Under the pieces are notes generated by a model. That model saw nothing but the letters and a program-made list of their open reading frames with translations. It had not been told where the DNA came from and searched no databases. Shown piece by piece: positions 1 to 11,400 of a DNA stretch of 64,000 nt. Positions within the stretch are counted from its first letter, which is position 1. Each line of letters begins with the position of its first letter. The translations under genes and the position numbers were made by a program. Source of the stretch: Tamarix chinensis (Eukaryota > Streptophyta > Magnoliopsida > Caryophyllales > Tamaricaceae); the NCBI GenBank assembly GCA_030549775.1, contig CM060173.1, forward strand, positions 27,222,032 to 27,286,031, in the 5' to 3' direction.

Positions 1-395
1 AACCATTTTCAACCCTCGATTCTTCTTTCACGAGCCTCCATAGCCGTGCCGAGTTTGCTGCTCGTCTCACTAGAAATTTCACCCCCGAAACCCTTAAGCC
101 GCCGTCCGCCGTCGTTTCTGCCACTTCTACTGCCCTCTAAACCGCCCAAAAACTCCCTCTAATCCTTATCCATCGAACCATAACCTTATTTTAATTTCTC
201 CCCTGCTCCTTCTCTTTATTTCTTCATCTTTTAACCTCTTAGACCCATTTTCCGGCCACCTTCGTGCACCACCGCCGGTGCCGCCGCTTCCGACGACTCA
301 AGGTGAAGCCCTAGACCTTCTTAGACCTTCCTTTATATTTATCTACCTTTATTTCGTTTTATTCAAATTAATTTATGGTTAATCGATTATTGTTA

Positions 396-396
396 A

Positions 397-439
<43 letters not shown>

Positions 440-883
440 TGATGAAATATTGAGGCTAAATTTTCCTTACAGGATAGAGAGCAGGAATAAAATAATTAGG
501 GTTGTTAGTTTTGAATTTTAGGTATTATTTGAATTATTGTATGTTTTATTATTATTCTCATTATTATTATCATTATCACTATTATAAGTATAATTATTTT
601 TATTATTATCTTTAATTATTCTGGAAGGGCAGAGACTTTATTATTTTGTTGTCATTCGCACCTATGCTTTAAAATATTATTATTACTATTTTATTTAATA
701 ATAATACTAACCTTATTATTATCCTTATTATTTTAATATTATTATAAATAATATATGTTATTAATATTATTGAATGGTATTTTATTAGTAAGGGGTAGGG
801 TCGAAACCCACCTCATAATTTTTAAGGCTTGATTATTATTATTATTATTAAGGTTTCTATTAATATTACTATTATTAATAATA

Positions 884-914
<31 letters not shown>
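396..914. repeat. TTA/ATT microsatellites inside the LTR
   Basis: Pure (TTA)n runs lie at about 396-439 and 884-914, with interrupted ATT-rich sequence between them. Reading frames crossing them give only poly-Ile/Asn peptides and are not genes. Confidence 0.9.
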
Positions 915-915
<1 letters not shown>

Positions 916-1436
916 CTTTACTAATTTTATTTTGGTGAAGGGAAGACACCCTTGTATCACCTTTTTGTTTTGAATTACATTAGTTTTACTATTAATTTTT
1001 CTACTAGTATTTTTGTATAGTTAATTCTAGTATAGTAGTACTTTAATTAAAAATAAGGTCTTGGGATAAGTTAGAAGTAATAGCATTCTTAAGAAAAACC
1101 TAATCCTAGTACTTTTCCCAAAGTAGGTGAGTCATTTCAAAGCCCTCAAGTGGTATAGGAGCTTGCTCCAATACCGATGATATTTCAGGTAAAGGGTGCT
1201 AAGGCCATTTGTGTTATATATGATTTATATGCCATGCATGCCTTGTGATGTGAAATGTCGTGTATTTTATGTAACTATTATGTAATTGTTATAAATGCAG
1301 CATGTAAGGAAGTTGAGGTGTGTTTCGTTAAATGATTGTGGCATGAGAATGATGTGTATAAATATGTTGTTAGTACGATGTGGCGTGGCCCAAGACATGC
1401 ATGAAGAGGTTTTAAAATCATGATGGGGAATAACTG

Positions 1437-1660
1437 CATGGTGTTAGGGTTTCTACATAATTTCATGGTGTTAGGGTTTCTGCATAATTGCATGGTTTTA
1501 GGGTTTCTACATAATTTCATGGTGTTAGAGTTTCTGCATAATTGCATGGTTTTAGGGTTTCCACATAATTTCATGGTATTAGGGTTTCTACATAACTGCA
1601 TGGTGATAGGGTTTCTGTATGAAGTTGTATGGGTGAGGGTTTTTGCGTGGAGTTGCATGA
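1437..1660 (+). repeat. 27-bp minisatellite with telomere-like core
   Basis: Seven units begin at 1437, 1464, 1491, 1518, 1545, 1572 and 1599, exactly 27 bases apart. They start CATGGT and carry TTAGGGTTTC followed by TNCATAA. The core is close to the plant telomere repeat TTTAGGG. Because 27 is a multiple of three, the array reads as a nine-residue repeat peptide (MVLGFLHNF-like) at 1420-1752, which is most likely not translated. Decayed related copies (GAGTTAGGGTTTGCATGGG) continue to about 1850. Confidence 0.9.
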
Positions 1661-1957
1661 TGACAAGGGTTTTGCATGAGAATTATGGGTTGTCATGGAA
1701 ATATATTTTACGTGGAGTTAGGGTGCATGGGAGTGTGATTATGTGGAGGTAGGGTTTTGCATGAGAGTTAGAGTTTGCATGGGAGAGTGGTTTACGTGGA
1801 GTTAGGGTTTGCATGGGAGAGTGGTCATGTGGAGCTAGGGATATGTACGAGAACTAGGATTGGTATGGAGATAGTCATGCGGGTCTGGGCAAAAATATTT
1901 GAATAAAATATTTAAGACATTAATCACTTAAAGCGAAAGATTATTGAGCCGGGTCCA

Positions 1958-2103
1958 ACCGATCCACCGGTTAGGAATAGTGGTTAGGGTTATTACCCTA
2001 TGTGAGACCGGTCCACCGGCAAATAATAGTGGTGTGGACTTTGTCCCGCAAGTGACCGGCCCACCGGCTAAAATAGTGGGGTGTTCTTGTGATTACATGG
2101 ATT
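1958..2103. repeat. Three-unit repeat, period 48-49 bp
   Basis: Units start with ACCGRYCCACCGG at 1958, 2007 and 2055, each followed by an AATAGTGG stretch. The first ~20 bases are well conserved and the rest is diverged. It lies in the 3' part of the gypsy LTR. Confidence 0.75.
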
Positions 2104-2321
2104 TGATAAAAGTTATGGTGTGTATCGACTTCCGGTAAAAAGATTAATTAAATAATTAATCCGAACTGTTTGGGCCTTCATGTGTGGGTTTAATCTTTAT
2201 TAAGTTGTGTAATTATATGTATGTCTTTATGAATCATATACGTGGTTTGAAAGTGTAAGTTGAGCATTGCCTTTATGATTTTGTATGCTATGTGTTGGCA
2301 TTAGTGCTCGGTTACCTTACT

Positions 2322-2338
2322 CAGTACGTAGCGTACTG
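2322..2338. other. Short perfect hairpin in LTR
   Basis: CAGTACG and CGTACTG (7-bp stem) are separated by TAG. It sits about 500 bases from the LTR end, where plant Tekay-type LTRs often carry a similar TACTCAGTACG motif. Confidence 0.6.
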
Positions 2339-2832
2339 ATCATCCGTTTCATGGGTGCTGCTCATTCCAACGAGTAGAAGGCCCATCTGATTTCCTGCAG
2401 GTAGGAGATGTCTTTTATGATGACATTGATGTCTATGGGGCATCAAGAGGGGTCGAGTGATGATGGGGCGGGATCCGTTCCAATAGTGACGTGGCTGGCT
2501 CTCTTTACAATTTTTATTACCCTATCTTTTATTTATGATTAGTACTTTGAAAATAGTTTTATTATTGTCGTTATCTTCTTTCCTGGAAAACAAATTCTCG
2601 TATTTTGGATGGTGTAAGCACTTGTGGTATTCGGTTTCCATTATTATGAATTTGGATTATGTTTTAAGGTTTTGAAGTTGTTTCTTTTAGCCTTAGCACT
2701 TAATGCTAGAACGGTAGGAGTGAACCGGTCTGGTATTAAGTGTGGCGGTAACATTCCTAAAATTTACGGTTTAAAATGTTTCTATTGTAAATGCTTCCGT
2801 TTAAAAAAAAAACCTTGTAAATTTTGGGGGTG

Positions 2833-5328
2833 TTACACCATGGCCTGACAGAAGTTGACTGGATCATCTTCCATCATGCCAATACCAACCTCATGTTCTA
2901 GGAGAAATACAATATAATCATTCGGAATAGCACTTCTCCTTTCTCTATTGGATCTCCTTAGCTCTTGAGGTTGTTGAGCTTGTCCTTCTGGAACAATCAC
3001 TTCATGTTGAATGGGTGGTTGTTCTGCATTGTCTTGTTGAGGTTCTTGATTTGCCTCCTGATAGATGACAGGTGCTAGGACTTGCACATCGTCAGAGACA
3101 ATAGTAGGAATAGTGACTAATTCCTCCTCAAAGACAATGTTTCTAACCTCATTTCTCCCCCCAAGCTCAACATCTTCAAAAAATGTGGCAGTTCCCGTCT
3201 CAAAAATTGACTTAAGTATGGGATTATAAAACTTATAGCCCCTAGATCGCTCCACATAACCAATAAAGTAACTACTAACTGTTTTGGAGTCCAATGACTT
3301 TTCATGTGGTCTATAAGGCCTTGCCTCAGTTGGACATCCCCAAATATGGAAGTGCCTTAAACTAGGCCTTTTGCCTGTCCAAAGCTCATAAGGTGTTTTA
3401 GTAGTTGCTTTAGTTGGTACTCTATTTAGAATGTAAGCTGCTATTTTTAGTGCTTCTCCCCAGAGTGATTCTGGTAAGGTAGAATGACTAATCATACTTC
3501 TCACCATGTCCTTAAGAGATCTGTTTCGTCTTTCAGCTACACCATTCATGTTAGGAGATCCCGGCATGGTGTACTGTGGGACGATACCGCACTCCTCTAG
3601 GAATTTAGCAAATGGTCCTGGACATTGTTCACCTGAACCGTCATATCTACCATAGTACTCACCACCACGGTCAGATCTAACGCACTTAATTCGTTTGTTG
3701 AGTTGATTCTCAACCTCAAGCTTAAATGATTTGAACACGTCCAGCGACTGTGATTTCTCGTGAATGAGATACAGGTACCCATAACGTGAGTAGTCGTCTA
3801 TGAATGATATGAAATACTGTTGACCATTCCAAGAAGCCGTAGGGAACGGTCCATAGATATCTGTGTGAATCAATTCTAAGACATCCGAAGATCTATTTGC
3901 ACCTGTTCTCTTAGTTTTGGTGTGTTTTCCCTTGGCACAATTGACACAATTATTTAAGTCCGCAAAGTCAAGGGAATTAAGTATACCATCAGACACAAGC
4001 CTCTCAATTCTAGCTTTTGAGATATGACCTAAGCGCTTATGCCATAATGATGCTAAATTTTCCTTATTTAATTTGCGTTTGGTACCACGTGATTCCACGT
4101 GCAGGATTTCATGATATGAAGTGATGATGTCAAGCATATATAGGTTATCGTAAGCGCATAATGAACCGGTGCCAATCGTATTTGAATTTAATGAAAGACT
4201 AAATTTATTATTTCCAAATGAACAAAAATAACCAGACTTGTCCAATAAGGAAATGGAAACCAAATTCCGTCTAAAAGACGGTACAATGAAAGTGTCTTTC
4301 AGATCCAAATAGAAACCAGTTTCTAATAATAACCTAAAGGTGCCAATCGCTTCAACTGGTGCTGCCTTGCCATCTCCCACATAGATGTATCTTTCACCAT
4401 CACTTAGCTTTCGGCAGTTCAGGCAACCCTACATAGAAACACTTATGTGAGTAGTAGCTCCAGAATCTAACCACCAAGTGTTTCTAGGTACTGAGGCTAA
4501 ATTAATCTCAGAACAGACCAAAGTAAGGATTGTACCTTTCTTTGTACGCCAAGCGTGGTATTTAGGACAATCCTTCTTTACATGTCCAGTTTTGTTGCAA
4601 AAGAAGCAGCTATCCTTTTCCTTCTGCTGTTTCTTTTGAACCGGACCCTTAGGAGCAGCTTCATCCTTTCTTTTCTTACCCTTGCCCTTAAAGGTACTGG
4701 CTAAGTGAGCACTTTCAGTTCTATCATGATTCAGTCTTTCTTCTTCTTACACACAATAAGAAATTAGCTCATTGAGAGTCCATTTCTCCTTTTGGCAGTT
4801 ATAAATGACCTTAAACTGACTGAATTATGCAGGAAGTGAAAGTAGCACCAAGTGCACGAGTAAATCATCTGATAACTCGAGTTTTAGCACTTTCAGTTTC
4901 GAAGCAATGTTGGACATTTCCATTATGTACTCCCTTATATTTCCTTTGCCTTTGTACTTCATTGAAATCAAGCGCTGCAAGAGAGTGCTTGTTTCTGCCT
5001 TATCGTTTTTTGCAAAACGTTTCTCAATTTCGGCAAGGAAATCCTTAGCATTGGTGATGTCCTCAGACACCCCACCTCTAAAGGCTTCCAGAATGTTGCG
5101 CTTAATGATCATTAGACTCATGCGATTCGACCGATCCCATTTCTCAAAGTTCCTCTTATCATCAGAGGTACTTTCAGCTGTCAGATCAGTGGGTTTCGGA
5201 AGCCTGAGTGCATGATCCAGATCCATGCAGCCAAGGACAATGATAACATTGTCCTTCAATTCCTTAAAGTTATTCCCGTTCAGCATGGGAATAGAGCTTA
5301 AGTTAGCAGATATAGTAGTAGCAGACAT
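2833..5328 (-). pseudogene. Broken Copia gag-pol (Copia-1), truncated after integrase
   Basis: Read on the minus strand. From 5328 a UBN2-type Gag of about 167 residues starts MSATTISANLS and stops at 4825. After one stop the reading continues with a zinc knuckle CFFCNKTGHVKKDC (near 4590) and a protease motif LDSGATTH (near 4450), then another stop. From 4380 comes a 515-residue stretch with the GAG-pre-integrase zinc region ([17 protein letters not shown]) and an integrase core with HTDIYG, SDRGGEY and NGVAERRNR, so the catalytic D, D and E are all present. The frame ends in FCQAM then V-stop at 2833, where the gypsy LTR begins: reverse transcriptase and RNase H are cut away. An older, dead element interrupted by a later insertion. 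Confidence 0.93.
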
Positions 5329-6512
5329 GGTTGTACAGAAAACATAAACATAAATAAATATTCATGCTCACAAAAATAATTCACATAATAAAATAATCAA
5401 TGAATTTAAATATTGGTGATCCCATCACAAGAAACCGGCGCAACATTAATATCAAGTCTTTGGACAATAATATTAACTGCAAGTGGTATTCCTGTTGCAA
5501 TAATCAAGTATTGACAATAAGGCCTGTCAAATAATAAGCCCATCTTTGGATTGACTTATTATCCACATGGCAACCAAACAATCGTCACATATTTATTATC
5601 GCACGTGCATATAAAAATCTGCCAGATATTTGTCTTCCTTTGGGCCGACTGAATAACCGCACGAATAGATATATGCATAAACATCTAATATGTTCGATAA
5701 ACCAATTTCCACAAAAGATGTCACTTTGGCGACATATTATTTTAACCAGCTTATCTATTAATATTAGACAACCAATCATTTAAATAAATTGATCCCTTAA
5801 TTTTATTTCATAAATTTGGACCTACAATATTTGGGCCAACCTTATTTAGATTTAATATATATACAACAATATCAAATCTAACTTTATTTGCATAAATTTC
5901 AAGTAACGCACATGAATAGGCCCATATAAAATTTTAATTGGAATAAAAGAAAATAAACTTGATATCCAATTAAAAAAAATTAATTAAGTCAATCATGTAT
6001 TATTATTATTTTAATATAGAAATAATAATACACAACAAATATAAGGGCCAAACTATAAGTCCAAAGAGTATAAAAGGAAAATTGGACCACAGAAGAAAAA
6101 AAATAACCGTAGGTCCAAAGTTAGACCGGCCCAACCTAAGAATTTATCAACCCAAAAAAAAAATTTAACTAAATAGCTGGGTCATCTGCCGCCGCAGCCC
6201 TACCTCCTTTTTTTTTGTTAAAAAAGTTGGGCCATCCCTGCTGAATGTCGCAGACTCCAGGGTTTCACATAAAAAAAAAAGAGAAAGATGCACCTGCCGC
6301 CGCAGCCCTCCTTTAAGCCTTTTTTTTTTAATCCGATTCAAATGCAGCCTCAAGCAACGAATGAACAGTAATCGGCGCGAACAGTATCCATCGATGAACA
6401 GTACCGACGGAAACTGAAAGCGAATGAACAGTACTCGACGAAAAAAAAATGAATGAACAGTACCGATCGCAGGAACAGTAGTTTTTTTTTAATCTTGATA
6501 AATTTAGCAACT
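5329..6512 (-). other. Copia-1 untranslated leader
   Basis: Lies between the primer-binding site and gag. It is AT-rich with homopolymer runs. The octamer GAACAGTA occurs six times between 6363 and 6480 (starts 6363, 6379, 6396, 6426, 6455, 6473), often followed by CCGAYCG. CTGCCGCCGCAGCCCT occurs at about 6187 and 6295. No gene is seen. Confidence 0.7.
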
Positions 6513-6524
6513 ACTTTGATACCA
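6513..6524 (-). other. Primer-binding site of Copia-1
   Basis: On the minus strand TGGTATCAAAGT starts two bases after the LTR end. It is close to TGGTATCAGAGC, the plant initiator-Met tRNA complement used by most Copia elements. Confidence 0.85.
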
Positions 6525-6526
6525 AT

Positions 6527-7007
6527 TGATAGATTAATATATAATCTATACATATATTCGACAAGATCGAAAGCTAATCTATCAAGATTAATATATATAA
6601 TATATCGCGGAAGCGTACCTGAGTCCATAATAATAAAAGATTTATCGGGTACCGTCAAATCTGATGTAAAACCCTAATGGTCGGTTTTGTAGTCTTTTAG
6701 ATCACGCACGTACCCGCTACTCGCCAATGACTGATGGGAACCAATGGAGCGAAGTACATCTGACCTAGGGACCATAACCACATATATATAGATAACAAGC
6801 CTGTCATCTATCGGGTCATCCTAGTTCGGTCCATCAACGATCTAGGACTCCCACAGTCTCTACACATATCGGTCCACATTTAATAAGATACATTAAGCCC
6901 AACTTAATTAAACCTAATTCGATAACGTTTATTCGGGCCTAACCGTTACGACAACGTCCAATTTGTATCGTTCACATACAAGCCCAACGTCGGATAATAA
7001 TCCAACA
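6527..7007 (-). repeat. 5' LTR of Copia-1 (481 bp)
   Basis: Begins TGTTGGATTATT on the minus strand at 7007 and ends CA at 6527, followed by the primer-binding site. The partner 3' LTR is not in the window because the element is cut at 2838. Confidence 0.85.
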
Positions 7008-7016
7008 CATTTCTCT

Positions 7017-7176
7017 ATGGAAGTGTGGATGGTTGCTTTCACAGTCATTGTTAGGTTGATTTGGAAAGAACGTAATGCCAGAATTTTCGAGGAGCGGAGG
7101 TTGAGTATAAATGCGGTACAGGGCTTGATCTTCCTTCGGTCGGGGTGGTGGATAAATGAAGTACAGGGCTTGATCT
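7017..7176 (+). pseudogene. LINE C-terminal fragment, left of the Copia-2 insertion
   Basis: Translates as a piece ending ...VRLIWKERNARIFEERR, the motif that follows the zinc-binding RT-associated domain in plant LINEs. The 17-base string GTACAGGGCTTGATCTT occurs twice (7117 and 7161), the second copy running into the insertion point of Copia-2. The rest of the ORF continues after the Copia element at 13782. The 5' part of the LINE is missing or displaced by Copia-1. Confidence 0.65.
7172..7176. other. Left target-site duplication of Copia-2 (GATCT)
   Basis: GATCT directly precedes the LTR and is repeated exactly at 13777-13781. Confidence 0.95.
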
Positions 7177-7883
7177 TGTTGGATGCAATGGCAACTTGTG
7201 GGCATTTTCAATGTCCCACATTGGAAGTGAATAAGTTTTTAGTTCACTTTATATATCCCCTCACCTTTTGGTTGTTTGAATTATGAGTTTGGGTTGTTTT
7301 GTGGGTTGTGGGCTGGATCATAAATACCACACACACACGCGCGTGTGCCGCCGCCCGCCCGTCCGGTCCGGGCTGGGCTGGGCGTGGGTGTGGTGTGGTC
7401 TTTGATCCGATCCGACCCATTTTTCTTTTACCGGTTTTTATTCGGTTGCAGTTTTACTTATTCAACATTTCGGTTTTTTATGGGCTGGTTAGTGGAAGAC
7501 GTTCCACTTATGCCTCCTACGGTTTTTGCCTATTTAAACGTTAATATCATTTGTTTAAGTATTACCGAAATATTATTATTGTTTTCGAAGAAAAACCGTC
7601 AGCCACTTATTTCGAAACCCTAACCCTAGCGAAACTCTGTGTGGAAAATCCCGATCTTCTGGCATTGATCTTTTGCAAATTCCATTTCTTTTATTCCGAG
7701 TGCACGGAATCGAAGAACGTTGTGTAAACCTTGGGGGTGATTCGACGTTGAAGGGATCTGCGCTTTTATCCGGTCGAAAATCACTTCAGGGCAGTGATTC
7801 TATCACGGCACAACTCGTTTATCTCGGTTTGGTTTAATTATTTTTTGTTAATTGCTGCGATTATCGTTAATTATATTCTTACA
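7177..7883 (+). repeat. 5' LTR of Copia-2
   Basis: Features seen: a TCCCACATTGG motif near the start; a 20-base alternating purine-pyrimidine tract at 7329-7348 with a palindrome; a CG-rich run 7348-7385; a TATA-like TATTTAAA at 7531-7538; a telo-box AAACCCTAA at 7615-7623; a hairpin at 7779-7799. The TATTTAAA box and the following Y-rich sequence suggest transcription starts near 7560. That is an inference. Confidence 0.97.
7531..7538 (+). promoter_or_regulatory. Candidate LTR TATA box
   Basis: TATTTAAA inside the 5' LTR, about 650 bases from the LTR end being transcribed. A second candidate, TTTATATATCC near 7249, lies farther upstream. The choice is not decided by sequence alone. The same box is repeated in the 3' LTR. 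Confidence 0.4.
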
Positions 7884-7899
7884 ATCTGAAGTGATTTTC
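7776..7899 (+). other. 14-base self-complementary pair spanning the LTR end and the primer-site position
   Basis: GAAAATCACTTCAG at 7776-7789 in the LTR is the exact reverse complement of CTGAAGTGATTTTC at 7886-7899, which starts two bases after the LTR end, where a primer-binding site belongs. The LTR arm is also part of a 7-bp hairpin (7779-7785 with 7793-7799). Both arms are expected in the same RNA. Confidence 0.7.
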
Positions 7900-8466
7900 T
7901 TGCACCATTATATTCGATTATTCGTGGCAATTATCATTCGACCTTGTGCTGTTCCGTTTGGTCAATTTAATATTCGATCGAGTGCTTAATTTCGGAATTA
8001 ACTTGGCCACCATTATTGTTCCTTATTTCGACATTTGCTGGGTTATAAAGGCAGAGATATTTAGGTGCTTCGACTTTTATTGTGTGTCCATATTCTGCTC
8101 GATTTATTTGGTGGATTAAAGTTGGTACAGAGATTGGTTTGTTTCGAATTGGTGCAGATATTGGTTATATTGATCGAGATATTGATTGTTTATTTTCTGG
8201 ATTATAGTTATTCTCATCGAAAATATTAAATCAGTTTCGAATTATCTGCTGAATCAAAGAGGTTATATTCGGATTTAATTTTCGAATTATTGTTGCATTT
8301 AAAGTGCTCCATTCGAAATAAAGTTGAGCTCTTGAGTTTGATACTCCTTCGTTGCAAATAAGGTCTTGTTTGGTTGTGGTTTCGGTTTTGGATAATCGAA
8401 TATCTCTGCTTCGGTTATAGTACCTTTGGTTCAATATTCTTGCTGTGTTATTTTTCGTGGATTGAA

Positions 8467-11400
8467 ATGGCTTCAAGCGTACCAAGAGTCATCCCCGATA
8501 TGTCGAAAGTTGAACCTCTTGATGGTACCAACTACCGTCGGTGGTCTCAGAGGATGACTATTCTGTTTGAAGCATTAGAAGTTGATTATGTTCTTTTTAC
8601 TAATCCACCGAGTCAGATTGATACAGATGATGCTCTCACTACTCCAACAGCTCCCCTGATCATTCCTGTTGAAAAGAAAAGTGATGAAGCTGCGATAGAA
8701 AAATACGAACGGGACAACAAAACCGTTCGTGGTCATATTCTACAGCACATGAACAACAAGCTCTTTGACATGTTCTTTGGTGTCGAATATTCCAAGGATA
8801 TCTGGGACACTCTGAAGAACAAGTATGGGTCAGATGAAGCAGGTAGAAAGAAATATGCTGTGGGAAATCTTCTGCGATTTCAAATGGTTGATGACAAGCA
8901 GATTATGAACCAAGTGCATGATTACGAGCTGCTGGTTGCTGAAGTATTGGGTGAAGGAATGAAGATCTGTGAAACTTTTCAGGCCAACATGCTGGTAGAA
9001 AAGTTCCCTCCATCCTGGAGCGATTTCAGAAACCATCTGAAGCATAAGAAGAGGGATTTGACCTTGCCAGAGTTAATCAGTCATATGAGGACAGAAGAGG
9101 CGAACCGCTTGAAGGACAACCGAGTTCGTTATGCCTCAGGTTCAATGAGTGCTAATATAGTAGAGTCTTCTGCTAGAGCTGACAAGTCTAAGGGAAAAGG
9201 CAAATGGACTCAGAAAAAGGGTCAAGCGAAAGGTCAACCTAACTTCAAGAAAGGTGACACTCGAATTCAGAAGAAACAGCTCACCTGTTATGTGTGTGGT
9301 AAGTCAGGTCATAAAGCTTATCAATGCTTTAAGAGAAAGGGCCCGCAGACTCAGAATCAACAAGGTGGTGGTCCTCCTGCTCCTCAAGCTAATGTTGCTG
9401 AGACAGAGGAAGTGATAGCTGCTGTGGTTGTGGAAGCTAATCTGGTTGAGAACAAGACAGATTGGATCCTGGACACCGGAGCTTCAAAGCACCTGTGCGC
9501 GAACCGAGAACTATTCCACCAGTTCCAGGATGCTACAGATGGAGAGCATGTCTTCATGGGAAACTCTGCAACTGCTGGAGTTCTGGAAAAAGGAAAGGTC
9601 CTTCTGAAACTTACCTCTGGAAAGTCTTTAATGTTGAATGATGTGTTGTATGTCCCCTCCCTCCGTAGGAACTTAGTTTCTGGTAGCTTGCTTAATAGGG
9701 CTGGTTTGAAACTAGTTTTTGAGGCTGATAAGGTCGTGTTGACCAAAAATGGGGAATTTGTGGGTAAGGGGTATCTGTCTGATGGACTTTTTGTTCTGAA
9801 CGTTATTTCTGCTCCTATTAATGAAATTGGTTCTTCTTCTGCTTATATTGTTGAATCCGTATCTGTGTGGCATGGTAGACTAGGGCATGTGAATGTGGCT
9901 TCCATAAACAAACTGAAACGAATGAATTTAATTAATGTGTTGGACACTAATGATTATGAGAAGTGTCCCGTTTGTGTGGAAGCCAAGTATGTTAAAAAGC
10001 CCTTTAAACCAGTCACAGCGAGAACAACGGAATTGCTTGAATTAATTCATACTGATCTAGCTGATTTTAAGAACACCGAGAGTAGAGGAGGAAAACGGTA
10101 TTATGTGACATTCATCGATGATTATTCGAGATATACTAGAGTTTTCCTCCTTAGGTCTAAAGATGAGACTGAAGGTATGTTCTTAAAGTATAAAGCAGAA
10201 GTGGAAAACCAATTGGACCGAAAGATTAAGAGACTTAGGTCTGATAGGGGTGGTGAATATGGAACTAGTTTTTTAAAGGATTTTTGTGATAATCATGGTA
10301 TAATACATGAAACAAGTGCCCCTTATACTCCCCAACAAAATGGTGTTGCAGAAAGAAAGAATAGAACTCTAAAAGAAATGATGAATGCTATGCTTTTGAG
10401 TTCTGGTATGTCTGACCAAATGTGGGGGGAGGCTGTTCTATCTGCATGCTATGTTTTAAATCGGGTTCCCCATAAGAAACTAGACAAGACTCCCTATGAA
10501 CTATGGAAAGGTTTTGAACCTAATCTGAAAATTTTGAAAGTGTGGGGGTGTCTAGCTAAAGTTGGTTTACCAGATTTTAGAAAAACCAACGTGGGAACAA
10601 AGACATTTGACTGTGCATTCATTGGGTATGCTCAAAATAGTGCTGCATATAGATTTCTGTGTTTGAATGATTATTCTATTTGTGAATCTAGAAATGCAGA
10701 ATTTTTTGAGAATGTGTTTCCTTTGAAAAAGAATGCATGTGATCTTGCTAGCTCTTCTGATGCTTCTACTGTGCCTTTGTCTTCCTCACCATCTCTTGGA
10801 AATGAAAATGATAACATTCATGAGCCTAGGAGGAGTAAAAGACGAAGACTAGAAACTAGCTTTGGACCTGATTTTATTACTGCTTTTCTTGTTGAAAATG
10901 ATAACATTGATATGATTAATGTTGACTTTGTGTCTACATTTCTAATTGAAGAGGATCCTAAATCCTATAAGGAAGCAGTAACTTCTGTAGATGCTAGTTT
11001 TTGGAAAGAAGCAATTAAAAATGAGTTAGAATCGATTATGTCCAATCATACTTGGGATTTGGTTGATTTGCCTAAAGGTTGTAAACCAATAAGATGCAAA
11101 TGGGTCTTCAGAAAGAAATTAAGAACTGACGGAACCATTGATAAGTTTAAGGCTAGATTAGTAGCTGTAGGCTACAAGCAAAAGAAAGACGTTGACTTTT
11201 TCGATACTTACTCTCCTGTGACTAAAATAGCCACTATTCGCTCCTTGGTCGCTTTGGCTGCTATCCATGGACTTATAGTCCATCAAATGGATGTGAAAAC
11301 AGCATTTCTGAATGGTGACCTAAAAGAGGAGATCTATGTGGAGCAGCCCGAGGGCTGTGAGGTTGAAGGTCAGGAGACTAAAGTGTGTAGATTGAGAAAG

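Larger units (their letters stand above)
1..2837 (+). mobile_element. Ty3/gypsy LTR, 3' part (Tekay-like), solo or 3' LTR
   Basis: The right boundary is sharp: the stretch ends in GGGGGTGTTACA, a typical gypsy LTR end, at 2837, and the next base is inside the integrase frame of a Copia element. The left end is outside the window. The first 320 bases are rich in CCG codon-like triplets (CACCGCCGGTGCCGCCG), the usual content downstream of the promoter in these LTRs, which suggests plus orientation. A hairpin at 2322-2338 and a CTGCAGGTAG motif near 2395 also resemble the 3' third of Tekay-type LTRs. No primer-binding site follows 2837, so it is a solo or 3' LTR rather than a 5' LTR. No convincing protein is encoded. 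The lineage call is from general resemblance only. Confidence 0.6.

Noticed and set aside
1420..1752. Repeat peptide MVLGFLHNF as a structured protein
   Set aside because: It is the translation of the 27-bp minisatellite within an LTR. No supporting context.
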